Shown here: one piece after another, positions 1-7,227 of the stretch | Position numbering within the stretch: position 1 is the first letter of the stretch | Layout: every line of letters starts with the position of its first letter | DNA from: Geobacter sp. | GTDB taxonomy: Bacteria; Desulfobacterota; Desulfuromonadia; Geobacterales; Geobacteraceae | DNA: 13,828 nucleotides | NCBI GenBank assembly: GCA_003490025.1 | Contig: DNJC01000108.1 | Location: 6,210 to 20,037 of the forward strand | Direction of reading: 5' to 3' | Translations under genes and position numbers: made by a program | The notes under the pieces: generated by a model | Told to the model about the DNA's origin: nothing | Seen by the model: the letters and a program-made list of their open reading frames with translations, nothing else | The model's database searches: none

Positions 1-115
1 TGTCGAGCTGGTCCCTGTCGCGGCGCGATATGTTTAGCGCCTTGAGCATCTGTCTGTACGGAACCGGTTCGCCCTTGGCGAGCAACCTCATTACCGCGTC
101 TTTTCCTTTGCGCAT
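1..115 (-). CDS. rnr: Probable ribonuclease R, N-terminal fragment (runs off left edge)
   Basis: Only the first 38 codons are inside the window, from an ATG at 113-115 reading leftward. The peptide begins MRKGKDAVMRLLAKGE and continues through PVPYRQMLKALNISRRDRDQ. It looks like the small winged-helix domain found at the N-terminus of RNase R/VacB, a processive 3'-5' exoribonuclease that degrades structured RNA. An AGGGG ribosome binding site sits about 8 bases upstream of the ATG, and a sigma70-like promoter lies at 190-218, so the start is well supported. No catalytic domain is visible, so the family assignment rests on this short helical segment alone. Another protein with a short N-terminal helix-turn-helix remains possible. 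The gene is divergent from the lytic transglycosylase gene at 587. Confidence 0.5.
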   Translation of the reverse strand, partial: MRKGKDAVMRLLAKGEPVPYRQMLKALNISRRDRDQLD

Positions 116-189
116 GAACAAACCCCTGTTGGGAATAAAAAGTATGGGGCTCCGTCTCTCGGCTCCCTCTTATATAAATAGATCAATGG

Positions 190-218
190 ATAATGCAGAA
201 CGGGGCGTTGAAAGTCAA
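190..218 (-). promoter_or_regulatory. Candidate sigma70 promoter for the leftward gene at 1-115
   Basis: On the minus strand TTGACT (213-218) is followed, after exactly 17 bases, by CATTAT (190-195). The -35 matches consensus at five of six bases and the -10 at four of six. Initiation near 183 would give a leader of about 68 bases. A GCGGCA-GGAA-TGCCGC hairpin (224-239) lies just upstream of the -35. Confidence 0.45.
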
Positions 219-292
219 GGTTCGCGGCAGGAATGCCGCTCCTGCAGTTGTGGGTGTTACGCTTCGTCAGCTTTGCCAGCGCTCTGCAAGCT

Positions 293-419
293 CCCCCTCG
301 CCCTCCGGGAGAGGGCTGGGGTGAGGGAGGGGACCGGGGCGTTGGCTGGGGCTGCGGATCGCCTTCGTGGCGCCCCCCTCACCCGGCCTTCGGCCACCCT
401 CTCCCGGAGGGCGAGGGGG
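293..419. repeat. REP-like inverted pair 1
   Basis: Two copies of a GC-rich palindromic element face each other: 293-327 and, reversed, 376-419, separated by 48 bases. Each has the core CCCTC-CGGGA-GAGGG or its reverse complement, bounded by a CCCTCG/CGAGGG side and a GTGAGGG/CCCTCAC side. The right copy carries an extra small hairpin, GGCC-TTC-GGCC, between core and edge; the left copy has CTGGG there. The same element recurs as pairs at 11266-11379 and 12665-12820. It lies between divergently transcribed genes, so it is not acting as a shared terminator here. Confidence 0.8.
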
Positions 420-424
420 TGAAC

Positions 425-514
425 TTTCCGTCGTCCATTATCAATTGTCCATTGTCAATTGCTTTTCGCGGTTTCCGTCGTCAATCGTCAATTGTCAATT
501 GTCCATTGCTTTTC
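425..514. repeat. Duplicated block of TCAATTG-type heptamer repeats
   Basis: There are two arrays of four head-to-tail heptamers: TCCATTA, TCAATTG, TCCATTG, TCAATTG at 434-461, and TCAATCG, TCAATTG, TCAATTG, TCCATTG at 481-508. Each array is preceded by TTTCCGTCG (425-433, 472-480) and followed by CTTTTC (462-467, 509-514). The second block is therefore a diverged copy of the first at an offset of 47 bases. The tract is AT-rich beside the GC-rich REP pair and lies just upstream of the lytic transglycosylase promoter. It shows no coding potential. Confidence 0.8.
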
Positions 515-518
515 AGCA

Positions 519-547
519 TTGCCTTTTCCTCTCCGCTCCGGTAGAAA
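519..547 (+). promoter_or_regulatory. Weak candidate promoter for the lytic transglycosylase
   Basis: TTGCCT (519-524) and TAGAAA (542-547) are spaced by 17 bases, each matching consensus at four of six positions. Initiation near 554 would give a 5' leader of about 33 bases before the ATG at 587. The assignment is tentative because both boxes are imperfect. Confidence 0.3.
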
Positions 548-586
548 TAGGGGTTAGTTTTTCGGTCACAAGACAAGGGAGTCTCC

Positions 587-2725
587 ATGCTTTGCCGTTT
601 TATCGCCGCAGCCGTGCTGTTCTTCTGCGCCACCCTACCCGCCTCCGCCGTCAACCTGGGCAACCCCGCCGACCAGGCACTCGCCGCCGCTGCCGCCCGG
701 ATGCAGCTGAAAGACTATAAAGGCGCCCGCGACGCGGGAGGAAAGATCGCCGACAAGGGGGCCCGCTCCTTCGTGCTCGGCATCGCCGCAGCCAAGATGG
801 AGTCCTGGGACGAGGCCGCCACGCAGCTTGCCGCAGCGGCGCAGACCTACCCCCTGCTAGCCGACTACGCACTCTACTACCAGGGACTCGCCCTCACGAA
901 GCTGCAGCGCCTGGACGAGGCATTCCCCCCCCTTTACAAGCTTCTCAAGCAGTACCCTGAAAGCCGCCTTTGCCGCCCGGCGATGATCCTTTACGCCGAC
1001 ACCCTCGCCGCGGGGAATTTCCCCAAGGAGGCGCTGGAGACCTACTCAGCCTTCGTCGAACGCTACCCCTCGGGCAACGATTCCATTTCCGCCCTCTTCG
1101 GCTCGGCCCTTTGCCGCGAAAAGCTGGGCGACCCGGCTGCCGGGGCCGCAATGCTGCGCGGTATCTACCTCAATTACCCAGCCTCCCCCTTCGGCGACAA
1201 ATCGGCCCGCGAACTGCAGCGTCTCGGCGCCTGCGGTGTCAACCTCGAGCCGTACAGCGGCGCCGACCTGTTCAAGCGCGCGGGGACGCTGTACGGGCTC
1301 GGCCGCTACAAGCAGGCTGCCGAGGCGTATGCGGGGATACCCCTCACCGGCGAAAAAGAAGATTTCATCGGGAAACTGATGCTGAAAAAGGGGCAGGCGC
1401 TCTACAAGGCCAAGCTCTATCAGCAGGCGCAGTCTACCTTCGCCGGCATCGCCGGCGCCGGCTCCCGCGAGGCCGATCTCTGGTCGGGGAGGATCTTCGA
1501 CAAGACCGGCAAAGCCGACGATGCGTTCCGGCTTTTCGCCAAACTCGCGGAAGATCCCCAGGGAGGGAGCGTCAGCGAGGAGGCCCTGCTGGAGGCGGCA
1601 TACCTGAAGCGTTTCCAGAGGAAGTGGAGCGAGGCGCTGCCGCTTTTCAAGAGGTACCTGGCCCGGAGCGGCAACCAGAAAAACAGCAACGTGATGTGGG
1701 AGGCGGCATGGTCCGGCTACCAGTCGCGCGCCTACCATGAGGCGGCCCCGCTGTTCAGGAAGCTGGCCGACAGGGACGAGGCGCGGGAAAAGGCGCTCTA
1801 CTGGCTCGCAAAGACGCTGACAGCCGCCGGCGACGGCAAGGGCGCCGAGGAGGCATACGGCGCGCTTGCCTCCGAGTTCCCGATGGGATACTACGCCCTG
1901 ATTGGCAACAAGTGGCGCAGCGGCGATGACTTGCCCCTTCCCCCCAAGAACCTCGCCGAGGCGCTGCCGATGCCGGCCGGGTTCGAACGGGAAAAGGCCC
2001 TCATCTCCTTCGGCATGTTCGAGGAGGCCGCCAAGGAACTCACCGGCTCCAAAAAGAACAAGAGTGCGGCAGGGGTAGCGAGGCTTTACCTGGAGATGGA
2101 GAACTTTAACGGCGCATATCACACCATGGCGAAGGAAAAGCCGAGGAAGGGAGATAAGGATAGCGCGACCGTCTGGGGCGTGAACTACCCGCTGGCGTAC
2201 CAGGAAGACGTGGCTAAAAACGCGGCCGCAAACGCGCTCCCGGAGAGCCTCGTCTACGCCATCATGCGCACCGAGAGCAACTACTTCCCCGCCGCCCTCT
2301 CGCCGGTCGGGGCCGTCGGCCTGATGCAGATCATGCCGGCGACCGCGGAGAGCATGTCCAAGGGGGGGTCGCTGAAGCTCACCAACCCCGACCTGAACAT
2401 CAAGCTTGGCGCGCGGCACCTGAAGGACCTGCTCTCGCTCTACGAAAGGAACCTGACCCTTGCAGTCGCCGCCTACAATGCCGGCTCGGGGAACGTGAAA
2501 AGATGGCAGAAAGGCTACGGCGACCTTCCGCAGGACGAGTTCGTCGAGAGCATCCCGTTCCGCGAGACGCGCGAGTACGTGAAGAAGGTGGTGAGCAGCA
2601 TGGAGGTGTACCAGAGGCTCTACCGGCTCCCCCCCTACAAGCAGCCCGAGGTGCAAAAGAGCGTCGTCCCCGAGGACAAACAGCCCCCCGCTGAAGGGAG
2701 ACTGGCCCTGAGCGTCACGCAGTAG
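587..2725 (+). CDS. slt: Soluble lytic murein transglycosylase (Slt70-like, secreted)
   Basis: This 712-residue protein is predicted to cleave peptidoglycan glycan strands in the periplasm, leaving 1,6-anhydromuramic ends. Residues 1-21 form a signal peptide ending in ASA. Residues from about 25 to 480 are alpha-helical repeats of TPR type, rich in Ala-Leu-Tyr and consistent with the Slt70 superhelical U-domain. The C-terminal SLT domain (about 545-685) carries the catalytic glutamate E563 in the context MRTESNYFP, then GLMQIMP (578-584) and AYNAG (629-633), all family hallmarks. The tail after about 690 is Pro- and charge-rich. The start is supported by AAGGGAG at 575-581, five bases before the ATG. 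The length is close to that of E. coli Slt70. The gene stands alone and is convergent with the receiver-kinase gene. Several long open frames on the other strand within it are codon-bias shadows. Confidence 0.93.
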   Translation: MLCRFIAAAVLFFCATLPASAVNLGNPADQALAAAAARMQLKDYKGARDAGGKIADKGARSFVLGIAAAKMESWDEAATQLAAAAQTYPLLADYALYYQGLALTKLQRLDEAFPPLYKLLKQYPESRLCRPAMILYADTLAAGNFPKEALETYSAFVERYPSGNDSISALFGSALCREKLGDPAAGAAMLRGIYLNYPASPFGDKSARELQRLGACGVNLEPYSGADLFKRAGTLYGLGRYKQAAEAYAGIPLTGEKEDFIGKLMLKKGQALYKAKLYQQAQSTFAGIAGAGSREADLWSGRIFDKTGKADDAFRLFAKLAEDPQGGSVSEEALLEAAYLKRFQRKWSEALPLFKRYLARSGNQKNSNVMWEAAWSGYQSRAYHEAAPLFRKLADRDEAREKALYWLAKTLTAAGDGKGAEEAYGALASEFPMGYYALIGNKWRSGDDLPLPPKNLAEALPMPAGFEREKALISFGMFEEAAKELTGSKKNKSAAGVARLYLEMENFNGAYHTMAKEKPRKGDKDSATVWGVNYPLAYQEDVAKNAAANALPESLVYAIMRTESNYFPAALSPVGAVGLMQIMPATAESMSKGGSLKLTNPDLNIKLGARHLKDLLSLYERNLTLAVAAYNAGSGNVKRWQKGYGDLPQDEFVESIPFRETREYVKKVVSSMEVYQRLYRLPPYKQPEVQKSVVPEDKQPPAEGRLALSVTQ

Positions 2726-2812
2726 CAGGATTCACGGAATCGGCTCGCGAGGCCCCGTACCCTGACCAACTTCCCGCCGATCGGGAGGTACTCACCCTAA
2801 ACAACACGTGAG
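2726..2812. other. Short convergent intergenic gap
   Basis: This gap lies between the ends of two convergent genes. It holds a small hairpin, TCCCG-CCGAT-CGGGA (2772-2786), with no T-run on either side, so it is at best a weak or factor-dependent termination region. Nothing else was recognised. Confidence 0.4.
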
Positions 2813-4084
2813 TCACGCATATGCCGCCGGGGCTTGCCCCCTTCCGCTGTCGCAAAGCCTGAACCTTCGCTCTTCTGTGTCCACGGTGGTCAAGCTCCTG
2901 CTTGTGGCGGGGAGCGTGAAGTAAAAGGTGGCCCCTTCCTCCACCTTTGCCTCCGCCCAGATCTTCCCCCCGTGGCGCTGGACGATGCGATGCGCCGTGG
3001 CAAGTCCTATTCCCAGCCCTTCGAACTCCTCTCCTCCGTGCAAGCGCTGGAATACCTGGAACAGGCCGCCCTGGTAGGCCATGTCGAAACCGGCGCCGTT
3101 ATCCTTGACGAAGATCGTCTCCTCCCCAGCCACCTGCATGCTGCCGAATTCGATGCGGGCGACCTCCTTCCTGGAGGTGTATTTCCAGGCGTTGCCCAGG
3201 AGGTTCTCCAGCAACTGCCTCAGCAGATACGGGTCGCCGGAGACCGTGATCCCCTCTTCCATGACGACATCGACGCGACGGGCCGGCTCCGTCTCCTGCA
3301 GCATGGCGAGTATCGATGCCGCCAGCGTGCTCACGTCCACCGGTTCCGGGCTGATGCCAACCCTCATGACCCGGGACAACTCGAGCAGATGATCGATGAG
3401 AGCGCCCATCCTGCTTGATGCCGCGCCGATCCTGTCCAGGTAGCCGCGGGCATGCTCCGGTAGATGGTCCCCGAAGTCCTCGGCCAGCATGGCGCTGAAA
3501 CAGTTGATATGGCGCAAGGGGGCGCGGAGGTCGTGGGAGACCGAGTAACTGAACGCCTCCAACTCGCGGACCGCAGCCTCGAGTCCTGCCGTTCGCTCCC
3601 TGACCCGCCGTTCCAGCATCTTATTCAGGTGTCTCAGTTCATATTGATGCCGTGCCTCGCAACGACAATGGGCCTCCTTGGTCTGCCTGCGCTGCGCCGC
3701 CTCCGCTTTCGAGTGACGAACCCTGTTGATCAGCCCGAAGAGCTTGTCCACCTTGAGAGGCTTGAGAAGATAGTGGTCGATGCCGATCTCGATCGCCCTC
3801 AGCATGTCGGCGGGGTCCGTGTAGGCGGTGACCGCGACGATTACCGCGTCCGGTCTGATCTGCTTCATCTCTGCCGCCATGCAGATTCCGTCCATCATCG
3901 GCATCGCGATGTCGGTGATCACCATGTCGGGCGAGTGAAGCTTGAAACTCTCGAGACCTGACCTGCCGTTATCCGCGGAGTGGATCTTCAGGTCCGAATA
4001 ACTGGCGGCGATCATGTCGAGGATGGTGTTCCGGGTGTAACCGTCATCTTCGACCACCAATAGGGAAAACTTCAGCGAAGTCAT
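2813..4084 (-). CDS. Receiver-histidine kinase fusion protein (REC-HisKA-HATPase)
   Basis: This is a 423-residue cytoplasmic signalling protein with no membrane segment. The N-terminal receiver domain (about 6-122) has the acidic pair E12-D13, the phospho-acceptor D58 in VITDIAMP, T86 and K108 in LLKPL. A charged coiled-coil linker (about 125-175) leads to HisKA with H184 in SVSHDLRAPL. The ATPase domain has N294 and N298 in the N-box, DNGAGF at 328-333 and LGIGLA at 357-362. It probably accepts a phosphoryl group on D58 and relays or modulates autophosphorylation at H184; there is no DNA-binding output. It lies 90 bases downstream of the MASE3 kinase in the same direction, so co-transcription and a phosphorelay are plausible. 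An AGGGG ribosome binding site precedes the start. The last 30 or so residues, after FYFTLPA, fall outside the ATPase fold and are encoded by hairpin-repeat-like DNA. Confidence 0.9.
   Translation of the reverse strand: MTSLKFSLLVVEDDGYTRNTILDMIAASYSDLKIHSADNGRSGLESFKLHSPDMVITDIAMPMMDGICMAAEMKQIRPDAVIVAVTAYTDPADMLRAIEIGIDHYLLKPLKVDKLFGLINRVRHSKAEAAQRRQTKEAHCRCEARHQYELRHLNKMLERRVRERTAGLEAAVRELEAFSYSVSHDLRAPLRHINCFSAMLAEDFGDHLPEHARGYLDRIGAASSRMGALIDHLLELSRVMRVGISPEPVDVSTLAASILAMLQETEPARRVDVVMEEGITVSGDPYLLRQLLENLLGNAWKYTSRKEVARIEFGSMQVAGEETIFVKDNGAGFDMAYQGGLFQVFQRLHGGEEFEGLGIGLATAHRIVQRHGGKIWAEAKVEEGATFYFTLPATSRSLTTVDTEERRFRLCDSGRGQAPAAYA
2827..2904. repeat. Hairpin-repeat words inside the 3' end of the receiver-kinase gene
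   Basis: On the plus strand this stretch holds the palindrome GGGGC-TT-GCCCC, the word GCAAAGCCTGA (2852-2862) and the hairpin CAAGC-TCCT-GCTTG (2891-2904). The last two words occur exactly in the hairpin cluster at 11518-11531 and 11570-11580. The overlap covers the codons after the ATPase domain, suggesting that repeat DNA supplied the present C-terminus and stop codon. Confidence 0.5.
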
Positions 4085-4174
4085 AGCCTACCCCTAATCT
4101 TTCCGATGCAAATTTCGATTTTGCTGTGCCAGCCCACCCCGCCCTACGCCCCCGTGCAAAGCCCCGCTGCCAGA

Positions 4175-6340
4175 CTAGCAAGCCGGGCACGACTGCTCAC
4201 TCCCGCCGCTGGGGACCTCGATCCGGAACTCTGTACCGCCGGGCGTGTTGCAGACGGTGAGTCTGCCGTTCATGCTCTTGTCGATGATGGACTTCGACAT
4301 GTACAGGCCGAGCCCCGTCCCGCACTCCGGCCCCTTGGTTGTGAAGTAAGGATCGAACACCTTGTGGATGATCCCCTCCGGGATTCCACCGGCGTTGTCG
4401 GAAACGGTCAGCACCGACCTGCCGCTCTCGGTGAAGGAGGATATGCTGACCAGCCTCTCGTGGTCGGGCGCGCGCTCCGAGAAAGCGTCCCTCGCGTTGC
4501 TCAAGAGGTTCAGGAGTACCTGGGAGTATTCGTTCGGGTAACCGTATATCTCGGGATCGTCCTTTATCTTCAGTTCGAACCCGATACCCAGGTTCTTGAA
4601 ACTCCCTTCGATGAGGGAGAAGGTCCTGGTCGCGACCCGGCTCACCTGGAACGATTCCCGCTTCTTGTCGGGTCGGAAAAAAGTCCGGAAATCGTCGATC
4701 GTTTGCGACATGTGCTGGAGCACACCCATCAGGTTGGCTACCCTTTCGTCGAAGAAAGCCTGGGTCACCCCCCCCTGGTTATGCCTCAGTTGCAGTTCCT
4801 GGACGATCAGCCCCACCACGTTCAACGGCTGCCGCCACTGGTGGGCGATGTTGCTGATCATCTCCCCCATCGCCGCCAGCCGGCTCTGCTGCACGAGCAA
4901 CTGATCCTTCTCGTAAAGCGATTCCATCACCCTCAGCCGTTCCAGTGTTTCCTCTTTCAACGCCAGTTCCACCTCGCGCCGGCGGGATTCCCCTTCCATG
5001 TTTTCGAGGGCGAAGGAGATATCCGAAGCCATCTGCGACAGCAGCCCGGCAACTTTGGAGCGGAAATAATTCATCTCCCCGGCGTAGATGGTCAGCGCCC
5101 CGATCGACTTCCCGTCCAGCTTCAAGGCGATGGCGGCCGAGGAGCGGTACCCCCGCTTTCCCGCTTCCTCCCGCCAGGGCCCGGCGCACGGATGGTTCAT
5201 GACATCCTCGCAGACCTTCAAGCACCCTTCCCGTATCGCGGCGCCGGTCAATTCCACCGGGTCGTGTTCCGGTCCCACGCGGACGCAGACGGCGTCCAGG
5301 TACCCCTCGTTCCTGCCGCTCCAGGCGACCGGCTCGACCTTCCCCGTCTGTTCATCTACCACGCCGATCCAGGCCATGTTGAAGCCGCCATGCTCCACAG
5401 CTATGCGGCAGATCTCACGGAACAACGAGTCCCGGTCAACGGCGCGGACGATCCCCTTGTTGGTTTCGCTCAACACTGTATAGAGCCGGTTCAGGCGCAA
5501 AAGCTTCTGGTTTGCTTCGGACAGGTGCAGGTAAGGCTTCTGTACCGCCGAAGCGAAAATCCCCTTGTAGATCAGGTAAAACGCCACCACCTTGTAGATG
5601 TGCCCCAGCACGTTCAAAGTGCCGAAACAGTTGGTGTACGAAGCGAAGACGGCCTCGCTGAAGATGCAGATGATGAAGGCCGCCAGGAAGTACAGCAGAT
5701 GCCTGTCTCCCGTTTTCTCCATCCGCCTCCAGTACACAAGCCAGGAGCAGGCCAGCAGCAAGATGACGACCAATTCCAGGAATCTCTTCAACGGAGTCAG
5801 CCCCACCCCCTCAATGGCCGTGGCAGGGAGGTATTCGGGGTAAAAGACGACGGCCATGAAGATGGAGCCCGTCAAGGCGACCGCCGCGGCCATCATGGTC
5901 TGCCGGGAAATCCAGCGTCTTTCCTGCTCTGGATTTATGAAGGCACTGGCGAGAAATGTGGCAGCGCCAAGGAGCCTGGCGCCGATCAAGAACTGGGTAG
6001 ATTTGTTGAAGGAGTTGGGCGTTATGAAGGCGGGCATCGCCTGATTGCTCATGGTATGCATAAAGTCGAGGAGTCCGACGACAAGAAAGGCTGTCCCCAT
6101 GAACAGTGCGCGCTGGTCCTTCGACTGCTCGCAGGTGTACCAACCCACGCTGAAAATGCACAGGGAAACCATGATGCTGAAGAACTCGGCGATGTTATGG
6201 AAAACGAGGTAAGAACTCTTGTCCATCACCATGCCGAGTTCCAAGGGGAACAACAGCAACATCAGGAACGGAAGGCAAAAGACGCTAAAGGTACCGGCCA
6301 TTATGGCATTAGGTGAGAGCTGTTTCGAGGCGTTTGGCAT
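4175..6340 (-). CDS. Membrane sensor histidine kinase, MASE3-GAF-HisKA-HATPase
   Basis: This 721-residue inner-membrane kinase has about eight hydrophobic segments in residues 15-265. They include the MASE3-like stretches FHNIAEFFSIMV (47-58) and LLDFMHTM (90-97). A GAF-like sensory domain follows at about 281-448, then a coiled coil. HisKA has H500 in NIAHQWRQPLN. The ATPase domain has N611 and N615, DNAGG at 648-652, FDPYFTTKG at 662-670 and GTGLGLY at 674-680. The ATG at 6340 is preferred because GGGGA lies six bases upstream; an in-frame GTG at 6436 would add 32 basic residues but has no good ribosome binding site. The ligand is unknown. The gene is first in a leftward pair with the receiver-kinase gene, and its only cognate receiver in the window is in that protein. 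The C-terminus ends in a short Cys-containing tail. Confidence 0.9.
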   Translation of the reverse strand: MPNASKQLSPNAIMAGTFSVFCLPFLMLLLFPLELGMVMDKSSYLVFHNIAEFFSIMVSLCIFSVGWYTCEQSKDQRALFMGTAFLVVGLLDFMHTMSNQAMPAFITPNSFNKSTQFLIGARLLGAATFLASAFINPEQERRWISRQTMMAAAVALTGSIFMAVVFYPEYLPATAIEGVGLTPLKRFLELVVILLLACSWLVYWRRMEKTGDRHLLYFLAAFIICIFSEAVFASYTNCFGTLNVLGHIYKVVAFYLIYKGIFASAVQKPYLHLSEANQKLLRLNRLYTVLSETNKGIVRAVDRDSLFREICRIAVEHGGFNMAWIGVVDEQTGKVEPVAWSGRNEGYLDAVCVRVGPEHDPVELTGAAIREGCLKVCEDVMNHPCAGPWREEAGKRGYRSSAAIALKLDGKSIGALTIYAGEMNYFRSKVAGLLSQMASDISFALENMEGESRRREVELALKEETLERLRVMESLYEKDQLLVQQSRLAAMGEMISNIAHQWRQPLNVVGLIVQELQLRHNQGGVTQAFFDERVANLMGVLQHMSQTIDDFRTFFRPDKKRESFQVSRVATRTFSLIEGSFKNLGIGFELKIKDDPEIYGYPNEYSQVLLNLLSNARDAFSERAPDHERLVSISSFTESGRSVLTVSDNAGGIPEGIIHKVFDPYFTTKGPECGTGLGLYMSKSIIDKSMNGRLTVCNTPGGTEFRIEVPSGGSEQSCPAC

Positions 6341-6779
6341 AACTGTCCCCGGTTTCTTTCTGAAAGCGCCCAATGGAGCCGCGCCAATTCCAGATACCAG
6401 GCGCCTAAGTCGACAGCAGCCGCGCCTGACGGTCACACGATTCAGTGTGGGTTTCTTTTATCTGGCTGAGTGATATTGAGTCCTGACAAAGAGTGATGTG
6501 CTGTCCCACAAGATGCAGTTTGTTAAGATATCACGATAAACCAGTGTTAACAATTAAAACTTGCTATAGTTGTGGAAGTATTATTGAAACCGTTGCGAAG
6601 AATTCCCCGTTGGTTTGGGTGGATATGATATTGACAGCATACTGATTATATGGATAATGAGCATTTCCGCAGCAGCAAACTCGCCAAAGTTACGGCTATA
6701 TTTCATGTTTTTCCGGCTCGCGGTCAGGGCGCTGAAGCACCGGTCGTACACAGGAAACCATTTACCGGGAGGAGGTTCT
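6341..6779. other. Divergent regulatory region between sensor kinase and efflux operon
   Basis: This is an AT-richer, gene-free stretch separating leftward kinase transcription from the rightward efflux operon. It contains the inverted repeat CACAC-GATTCA-GTGTG (6434-6449), a widely spaced inverted repeat TTGTTAA (6520-6526) / TTAACAA (6547-6553), and the strong rightward promoter at 6631-6658. No convincing promoter for the leftward kinase gene was found. The open frame upstream of the MarR start is not supported, because it begins before the promoter and the best ribosome binding site is at 6768-6775. Confidence 0.5.
6631..6658 (+). promoter_or_regulatory. Strong sigma70-like promoter of the marR-efflux operon
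   Basis: A perfect TTGACA (6631-6636) is followed after 16 bases by GATAAT (6653-6658), which matches the -10 at five of six positions. Initiation near 6665 leaves a leader of roughly 115 bases before the MarR start. The spacer holds an imperfect dyad, CAGCATACTG, that could serve as a MarR-type operator, as these regulators commonly bind on or near their own promoter; that assignment is inference. Confidence 0.6.
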
Positions 6780-7214
6780 ATGAGTACTGAGGGAACGACG
6801 CCGATCGACATCGAGAAGATGGTAGGCTTCCTGCTGGCGAAGGCGTACCAGCGCGCCTGCCTGATCTTCAAGGAGCATTTCGAGCAGTACGACCTGACTC
6901 CCCAGCAGTTCGGCCTCCTCGGCTTCCTGTGGCGGGAGGACGGCATCACCCAGGCGCTCCTGTCTGCCAAGAGCCAGATCGACCGGACCACCATGGGGGG
7001 ACTGATCGACAGGCTGGAAAAGGAGGGACTGGTGGTGAGGCGCGCTCATCCGGAGGACCGCCGCGCCTACATGGTCTGCCTGACGGAAAAGGGGAAGGCG
7101 CTGGAACCGGAACTCACCCCCCTGGCTCTCCGGGCGCAGGAGAAATTCATCGGGAAGCTCGACCCCCAGGAGGTCGAGACACTGAAGTCCCTGCTGGAGA
7201 AAATCCGCAACTGA
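6780..7214 (+). CDS. MarR-family transcriptional regulator of the efflux operon
   Basis: This 144-residue winged helix-turn-helix protein is typical in length for MarR/EmrR dimeric repressors that release DNA on binding phenolic or lipophilic ligands. Flanking dimerisation helices lie at about 8-36 and 108-142. LTPQQFGLLGFL (39-50) opens the DNA-binding domain, the recognition helix is around IDRTTMGGLIDRLEKEG (67-83), and the wing contains DRRAYMVCLTEKG (93-105), the conserved MarR signature. The ATG at 6780 is chosen because GGGAGGAGG lies just ahead of it. A longer in-frame version starting at 6615 is unlikely because it would begin upstream of the promoter. The gene is first in the operon, 13 bases before the TolC-like gene, so it most likely represses its own operon. 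Confidence 0.9.
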   Translation: MSTEGTTPIDIEKMVGFLLAKAYQRACLIFKEHFEQYDLTPQQFGLLGFLWREDGITQALLSAKSQIDRTTMGGLIDRLEKEGLVVRRAHPEDRRAYMVCLTEKGKALEPELTPLALRAQEKFIGKLDPQEVETLKSLLEKIRN

Positions 7215-7227
7215 TCCGGGAGCATGC

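Noticed and set aside
425..514. Possible CRISPR array in the heptamer block
   Set aside because: The repeat unit is only 7 bases with no spacers; the 47-base duplication has just two copies, and no cas gene is present.
30..720. Three overlapping plus-strand open frames before and into slt
   Set aside because: They run through the REP pair and heptamer repeats, and translate palindromic repeat sequence into Pro/Arg/Ser-rich peptides without family features.
1046..2656. 536-codon open frame on the minus strand opposite slt
   Set aside because: Shadow of the lytic transglycosylase codons; no family motif and no plausible ribosome binding site context.
4106..6316. 736-codon open frame on the plus strand opposite the MASE3 kinase gene
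   Set aside because: It lies fully antisense to a gene with clear kinase motifs. The translation is rich in His, Gln, Arg and Pro with no recognisable domain, as expected from the complement of GC-rich codons.
6615..6779. N-terminal extension of the MarR protein
   Set aside because: The frame starts upstream of the -35 box. GGGAGGAGG directly before the ATG at 6780 and normal MarR length favour the shorter protein.
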